The translations under genes were made by a program, and so were the position numbers. The notes below the pieces were generated by a model. That model saw only the letters and a list, made by a program, of their open reading frames with translations. It was not told the DNA's origin and searched no databases. A stretch of DNA of 9,745 nucleotides from Bacteroidota bacterium (lineage in GTDB: Bacteria; Bacteroidota; Bacteroidia; Cytophagales; Cyclobacteriaceae), in assembly GCA_023431285.1 (NCBI GenBank), contig JAEYXN010000130.1:1-9745 (forward strand), given 5' to 3'. This document shows positions 6,574 through 9,745 of this stretch, in pieces. Every line of letters begins with the position of its first letter. The first letter of the stretch is position 1.

Positions 6574-7386
6574 ATGAACCTGACAAGAATTTTATCTATT
6601 GTTTTGTTTTTAGTCGCAATAGGTTTGGCTTGGTACCTGTATTCAAATATCAATTCTACCATAGAATTTAAGGAACATGTGGCCCAGACTGAAGCTAAGA
6701 TAACGGAAAAGCTTGCAGTCATCCGGGAAGCACAAAAGGCTTTTTTGGAGCGCAACGGTCACTATACAGCAGATTGGGATTCTCTGACCAACTTCGTTGA
6801 GAATGGTAGAGTGCCGATCACCGTCCGTAAAGAAATTATCACGCAATTGAGCTACGGTGAAGAGAAAGTCGAAGTAAAGATCGATACTGTTGGTTTCATG
6901 TCCGCAAAAGACAGGATCTTCAAGAAGAACTTTCCTCTGAATGCTGCTACGACAGGTGTCTTCCAGGGATTTCTTGTGAAGGAAGGCGATTACGTTGTTA
7001 AAGGTAAAGACGCCTACCGTCTCCGTGAAGAAGGCAAAACCAGAAGCACAGAATTCCCTTTCACTGAAAGCGGTAATATCTCAACGCTTGCAAATATCAA
7101 AGTTGGCGATGCGGTCCGTCGTGGCCAGAACCTCGCTAATCTCTGGGACTATCACCTGAACCCAAACATTGACATCGCCAGCCTTAGAAAGGTACCAGGC
7201 TCTGATAAAGAGTTTGATATTTTCGTGGGCAAAGTGAAGCGCGGCAACTCAATGGTCAGCGTCATCGAAGTGAGAGATCCTCAGCCGATAAATCCGGAAA
7301 GAAAAGCTTCCAATGAAGCAAAGAACCGTCAGCCTCTCGGGTTCGGTTCCAGAGTAGATGTCACTACTGGAGGTAACTGGGAATAA
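6574..7386 (+). CDS. Conserved single-pass membrane protein of unknown function
   Basis: This 270-residue protein has a very short N-terminal tail (MNLTR), one TM helix at about 6-24, and a soluble remainder most likely outside the cytoplasm. Residues 30-60 form an extended amphipathic, likely coiled-coil helix that ends in AVIREAQKAFLERNGHYTADWDSL (48-71, in part); 'AQ.AF...G.YT.D...L' recalls the region after the TM helix in type IV pilins and pseudopilins, although a prepilin peptidase site (G before F-T-L-x-E) is absent. Residues 128-150 (GVFQGFLVKEGDYVVKGKDA) and 165-192 (SGNISTLANIKVGDAVRRGQ) look like two halves of a lipoyl-like barrel-sandwich, as in HlyD-type proteins. The C-terminus is polar and ends in TTGGNWE. 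I do not recognise a named family; I recall similar Bacteroidota proteins annotated only as hypothetical. Its stop is 2 bases before the DUF3822 start, which points to a functional pair. Confidence 0.8.
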   Translation: MNLTRILSIVLFLVAIGLAWYLYSNINSTIEFKEHVAQTEAKITEKLAVIREAQKAFLERNGHYTADWDSLTNFVENGRVPITVRKEIITQLSYGEEKVEVKIDTVGFMSAKDRIFKKNFPLNAATTGVFQGFLVKEGDYVVKGKDAYRLREEGKTRSTEFPFTESGNISTLANIKVGDAVRRGQNLANLWDYHLNPNIDIASLRKVPGSDKEFDIFVGKVKRGNSMVSVIEVRDPQPINPERKASNEAKNRQPLGFGSRVDVTTGGNWE

Positions 7387-7388
7387 TC

Positions 7389-8279
7389 TTGCAGACCACG
7401 GCGCTGAACTACAAACTGATCAAGAAAGTCCGGGATGATCGTTTCGATGAAGAGTTTATTCATCAGTATCATCTCCTGGTAAATATTGGTACGCGCGATT
7501 TTCAGCTCGCTGTTGTTGATCCGAATGAAAATTTAGTCCTCCTTATGGAGGACTTTGTTTTACCAAATATTACTTCGCACGAGGAGCTGCTCCACCTGCT
7601 GGACCAACTTTTCGACTCCCACGCCCTGCTCAAAGCAAACTTCTGGGGTCGTATTAAAATTGCTTTTAAGAATCACAAATTTGTGCAGGTACCCGAAGCG
7701 TTGTTTGCAACTGAGGCAATGCCAGAGTATCTAAGGTTTAACGCACAGACTGACCCATCAAAGGAAGATTATATTTTCTGCAGAAACCCCCGTGCTGGTG
7801 CCGTCACAGTGTTTGCGATCAATCGCGACCTGAAACAATGGATTGACGGCGTATATCCGAACAACAAACCTTTGTATTTGCATCAATCATCAGCGCTGAT
7901 CGAAGGAGTAATGGAAGAGGCAAAGAAGCGCAGTGATACCCCTCTGTACATCTACGTCGACAGGTTCAGACTTCATATTCTTGCGTGTCGCGATAACAGG
8001 TTGATTTACTACAACCAATTCGCAATTAAAGAGTTCTCGGATTATGTTCGTTACATCATGCTGGTGATGAAATCGCTGGACATGAACCAGGAAACCAGCG
8101 AGGTAGTATTGTGGGGATACATCGGCAAGAACTCCCCTCACTATAACGAGTTCTATAAGTACATCAACAACGTCAGCTTCGGGATTCGACCCGCCGGAAT
8201 GCGCTTTGGATTTCCTTTTGACGAAGTTCAGGAACATCATTTCTTCGATCTGTTCGGCATCCACCTGCTAAACGAGTAA
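7389..8279 (+). CDS. DUF3822 family protein (probable actin-like ATPase fold)
   Basis: This is a 296-residue soluble protein with no signal or TM segment. DUF3822 is a Bacteroidota family; from memory, the structure of the Bacteroides thetaiotaomicron member BT_3980 was described as having an actin-like (ASKHA) ATPase fold. The sequence fits that: two strand-turn-strand units open the two subdomains, YHLLVNIGTRDFQLAVVD (27-44) and LYIYVDRFRLHILAC (186-200), and VVLWGYIG (239-246) sits where the adenosine-binding strand would be. The phosphate-loop aspartates and DxGT motifs are not obvious, so nucleotide hydrolysis is uncertain. The start is a TTG two bases after the preceding stop. An in-frame TAA at 7374 blocks any much longer form, and the first internal ATG falls near codon 53, inside conserved sequence. 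A GGAGG at 7369-7373 is 15 bases upstream. The gene is coupled to the membrane protein before it and followed by coaD. Confidence 0.88.
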   Translation: MQTTALNYKLIKKVRDDRFDEEFIHQYHLLVNIGTRDFQLAVVDPNENLVLLMEDFVLPNITSHEELLHLLDQLFDSHALLKANFWGRIKIAFKNHKFVQVPEALFATEAMPEYLRFNAQTDPSKEDYIFCRNPRAGAVTVFAINRDLKQWIDGVYPNNKPLYLHQSSALIEGVMEEAKKRSDTPLYIYVDRFRLHILACRDNRLIYYNQFAIKEFSDYVRYIMLVMKSLDMNQETSEVVLWGYIGKNSPHYNEFYKYINNVSFGIRPAGMRFGFPFDEVQEHHFFDLFGIHLLNE

Positions 8280-8281
8280 CC

Positions 8282-8303
8282 CGCTTTTTATTTAAAGCGC
8301 TTT
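8282..8303. other. Short inverted repeats between the DUF3822 gene and coaD
   Basis: CGCTTT (8282-8287) and AAAGCG (8294-8299) can form a 6-bp hairpin with a TTATTT loop. The overlapping AAAGCGCTTT (8294-8303) is a perfect 10-bp palindrome. As a terminator it would be weak because only CTTTC follows. It could be a processing or operator site, or chance. I see no convincing coaD promoter in the 47-base gap, so coaD may be read from the upstream operon. Confidence 0.3.
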
Positions 8304-8326
8304 CGCCGACCTTAGATATTCTTATT

Positions 8327-8785
8327 ATGAAAAAGCGCATCGCATTATTCCCCGGCTCATTCGATCCATTTACAAAAGGTCATGAAGATATCGTTCTGCG
8401 TGGCCTTCAACTTTTCGATGAAATCATCATTGCCATTGGTTATAACAGTCAGAAAGCAAATCGTTACTTCGAAATTGAAATGATGATCGACCGGATCAAA
8501 ACAACGTTTGAGAAATACCCCAATATACGCGTACTCACATACTCTGAATTAACGGCAGGTCTTGCACAAAAACATGGAGCTACATTCCTTTTGCGAGGCC
8601 TGAGGAACACGACAGACTTTGAATACGAAAACAGCATTGCGCAGGTAAATAGAAAACTCTATACAGAACTTGAGTCGGTGTTTCTCATTACCTCTCCGCA
8701 GCTGACCTGGATCAGCTCTTCCATTATTCGTGAAGTTCACAAATACGGCGGAGATGTCTCGGAATTCCTGCCGTATAAGCTTTGA
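8327..8785 (+). CDS. coaD: Phosphopantetheine adenylyltransferase (PPAT)
   Basis: This 152-residue protein matches CoaD in length and motifs. CoaD transfers AMP from ATP to 4'-phosphopantetheine, giving dephospho-CoA, the penultimate step of coenzyme A synthesis. The N-terminal nucleotidyltransferase motif is ALFPGSFDPFTKGHEDIV (6-23), with the T-x-G-H signature at T16-H19. The substrate-binding motif LLRGLRNTTDFEYE (88-101) carries the usual R-G-L-R, and WISSSIIRE (128-136) is the C-terminal ISSS/T-x-x-R/K-E motif. All catalytic residues that I know of are present. The enzyme is a cytoplasmic hexamer. The ATG at 8327 fits the family start. The stop lies one base from the stop of the convergent Nudix gene. 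Confidence 0.97.
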   Translation: MKKRIALFPGSFDPFTKGHEDIVLRGLQLFDEIIIAIGYNSQKANRYFEIEMMIDRIKTTFEKYPNIRVLTYSELTAGLAQKHGATFLLRGLRNTTDFEYENSIAQVNRKLYTELESVFLITSPQLTWISSSIIREVHKYGGDVSEFLPYKL

Positions 8786-8786
8786 T

Positions 8787-9473
8787 CTATTTCTGCGATT
8801 TTAGTTCATCGAGTTGATAGAACTGCTCGAACACAAAACTGATTGATTTGTAGGAATGCTCCAGAGCGTGATATACTTCCTTCTGACTCATCCACCGCGT
8901 CTCCTCAATATCTTCCGATAGCTGTGGCTTCATCTTCGAGTCGTCAATGATTTCCATGTGGTACCAACGCGTCTTTTTCATGTACACGTTCTTGTTCATA
9001 GTATAGGTATGCCAGGTGGTACAGATCTTCCGCACAAGTTTCACGTTGATATTGCATTCCTCTTCCACCTCGCGTATTGCCGTGGCCTTGTACTTCTCCC
9101 CTTTCTCCTTCTTTCCTTTAGGCAGATCCCACTTTTTCATCCTGTAGATCATCAGCGACTTCTCCTTCTTCCGGACGAGTCCGCCGGCAGCCTTCACGAT
9201 CTTGAACTTACTGCGGATATGATTTTTAGCAAGGGCATAGTTCTGCGCGGAAATAACCACAGATAAAATACTGGTAGGAACCTTTGAGTCAAGAAAATCC
9301 AGGAGTAGGTCCAAATCCTTGTCAGACGCGTTCTTTATCCAGACGTGGTGTAGCAACTTAGCCTGTGTCAAAGGTTCGGCTGTGGCGTCAACAACATGAT
9401 TGATTCTACCTTCGTCGGGAAGCTCATTCGTTCTGAGAATCCTTACCGGGATGTCGTTAATAAAAATAATCAT
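8787..9473 (-). CDS. Nudix domain protein with N-terminal extension
   Basis: This 228-residue protein has two parts. Residues 1-90 are an extension with 'MIIFINDIPVRIL' and 'LLLDFLDSKVPTSILSVVI', which I cannot assign. Residues 93-215 are a Nudix domain beginning KAAGGLVRKKEKSLMIYR and WDLPKGKKEKGE. The Nudix box (120-142) reads G-KKEKG-E-KYKATAI-REVEEECNI, so the penultimate glycine is asparagine (N141), while the metal-binding REVEEE glutamates remain. The WDLPKGK form recalls MutT/diadenosine-polyphosphate-type Nudix enzymes; the substrate is unknown. I chose the ATG at 9471-9473 because the strand-like MIIFIND begins the recognisable sequence. A start 15 codons upstream (9518) would add a Cys-rich tail that looks like leader sequence. 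The gene is divergent from pyrE, a neighbourhood that I recall as frequent in Bacteroidota. Confidence 0.9.
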   Translation of the reverse strand: MIIFINDIPVRILRTNELPDEGRINHVVDATAEPLTQAKLLHHVWIKNASDKDLDLLLDFLDSKVPTSILSVVISAQNYALAKNHIRSKFKIVKAAGGLVRKKEKSLMIYRMKKWDLPKGKKEKGEKYKATAIREVEEECNINVKLVRKICTTWHTYTMNKNVYMKKTRWYHMEIIDDSKMKPQLSEDIEETRWMSQKEVYHALEHSYKSISFVFEQFYQLDELKSQK

Positions 9474-9483
9474 GCATGAAACT

Positions 9484-9510
9484 TTGCGGCACCCTTGTGC
9501 ATGCTCGCAA
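9484..9510 (-). repeat. Nested inverted repeat in the leader of the Nudix gene
   Basis: TTGCG (9484-9488) pairs with CGCAA (9506-9510). Inside it, GCAC (9489-9492) pairs with GTGC (9497-9500) around a CCTT loop, leaving a one-sided ATGCT bulge. The structure lies 10-37 bases upstream of the chosen start, within the predicted 5' leader. It could hinder or regulate translation, or be chance. Confidence 0.3.
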
Positions 9511-9534
9511 AAGAACAAATAATTCGATAGGTCG

Positions 9535-9567
9535 CAAGATTATGACCGGATTTTTGTCGGAGCCAAA
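9535..9567 (-). promoter_or_regulatory. Candidate promoter for the minus-strand Nudix gene
   Basis: Read leftward, TTTG (9567-9564) is followed by a 21-base spacer and TAATCTTG (9542-9535), one mismatch from TAnnTTTG. This is the best -33/-7 pair in the window by consensus and spacing. A start near 9528 would give a leader of about 55 bases before the ATG at 9473. The leader contains a nested inverted repeat, described separately. Confidence 0.5.
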
Positions 9568-9634
9568 CAAATACGCCTAATAAAACGCCAGTGGCCATCC
9601 TCCAAAAAAGATTTAATGATAAATTTCGGCAGTT

Positions 9635-9745
9635 ATGCCGATTCTTAAAGTTCAGGAGGAAACAGCCGCCAATGTGGCGGGAATGCTTCTTCAAATTCAA
9701 GCCATTAAACTTAACATTGACAAACCCTTCACCTGGGCCTCAGGA
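9635..9745 (+). CDS. pyrE: Orotate phosphoribosyltransferase, N-terminal part (3' truncated by window)
   Basis: This is the first 37 codons of a gene that continues past the window, in frame to the last base. The peptide MPILKVQEETAANVAGMLLQ, then the stretch with IQAIKLNIDKPFTWASG, is the characteristic PyrE N-terminus: a helix ending in 'LLQI.AIKL', then 'PFTWASG', which precedes the substrate-binding strand. PyrE joins orotate to PRPP to give orotidine monophosphate in pyrimidine synthesis. The ATG at 9635 suits the family. An out-of-frame ATG at 9616 ends after ten codons and is not the start. A TAAATTTC at 9620-9627 is one base from the -7 consensus but would leave almost no leader, so I do not call it as a promoter. 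The catalytic loop lies outside the window. Confidence 0.88.
   Translation, partial: MPILKVQEETAANVAGMLLQIQAIKLNIDKPFTWASG

Noticed and set aside
6574..6660. The membrane protein as a true type IV pilin or pseudopilin
   Set aside because: There is no prepilin peptidase site (glycine followed by a methylated Phe-type residue and Glu at +5), and no pilus or secretion genes are nearby. Only the later helix is pilin-like.
9474..9518. A longer N-terminus for the minus-strand Nudix protein (start at 9518)
   Set aside because: The added residues overlap the nested inverted repeat and look like untranslated leader. The recognisable protein begins at MIIFIND.
9620..9627. TAAATTTC as a pyrE -7 promoter element
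   Set aside because: It has one mismatch, no -33 partner at a normal spacing, and only 7 bases before the start codon.
1..9745. Mobile element, CRISPR array, defence island, tRNA or rRNA
   Set aside because: I saw no transposase or integrase motifs, no spaced direct repeats, no flanking duplications and no tRNA-like cloverleaf. The genes are compact and mostly housekeeping in type.

Overview
The window looks like an ordinary chromosomal stretch from a Bacteroidota bacterium, most likely a Cytophagales-type organism of mid G+C. The reasons are: a Bat (aerotolerance) operon fragment with DUF58 and VWA proteins; a bacterial GH3-family protein; a secreted DUF1573 protein; a DUF3822 protein, a family I know only from Bacteroidota; very short intergenic gaps; few Shine-Dalgarno sites; and several matches to the Bacteroidota -7 promoter element TAnnTTTG. 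I see no mobile elements, CRISPR arrays, RNA genes, pseudogenes or direct repeats. No gap between genes exceeds about 165 bases.

Layout. Bases 1-2211 (+) hold the end of a Bat operon: the C-terminus of a DUF58 protein, a signal-peptide/one-TM Bat-associated protein, and a BatA-like VWA membrane protein, all overlapping or touching. Bases 2212-4378 (-) hold a GH3-family adenylate-forming protein followed by an overlapping LysE-family exporter. A 38-bp divergent promoter region separates these from 4417-5474 (+), a YggS-type PLP homeostasis protein and a four-TM DUF423 protein. A DUF1573 lipo/periplasmic-type secreted protein is convergent with them (5509-5919, -), and a hairpin terminator lies between. 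A Nudix hydrolase follows (6035-6499, +). Next come a one-TM conserved protein of unknown function and its coupled DUF3822 partner (6574-8279, +), then coaD (8327-8785, +). A second, larger Nudix-domain protein (8787-9473, -) is divergent from the first 37 codons of pyrE (9635 to the window end, +).

How the genes relate. The Bat proteins probably form an inner-membrane complex with a MoxR ATPase encoded upstream of the window. GH3 and LysE probably form one transcript and may link acyl-amino acid chemistry with export. CoaD (coenzyme A) and PyrE (pyrimidines) are housekeeping enzymes. The least understood and most interesting unit is the membrane protein plus DUF3822 pair. It combines a single-pass protein carrying a pilin-like helix and two barrel-sandwich-like motifs with a protein whose family is recalled as having an actin-like ATPase fold. 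This resembles in outline the PilM/PilN type of arrangement, but it is an inference. I found no convincing phage-defence, toxin-antitoxin or biosynthetic system.
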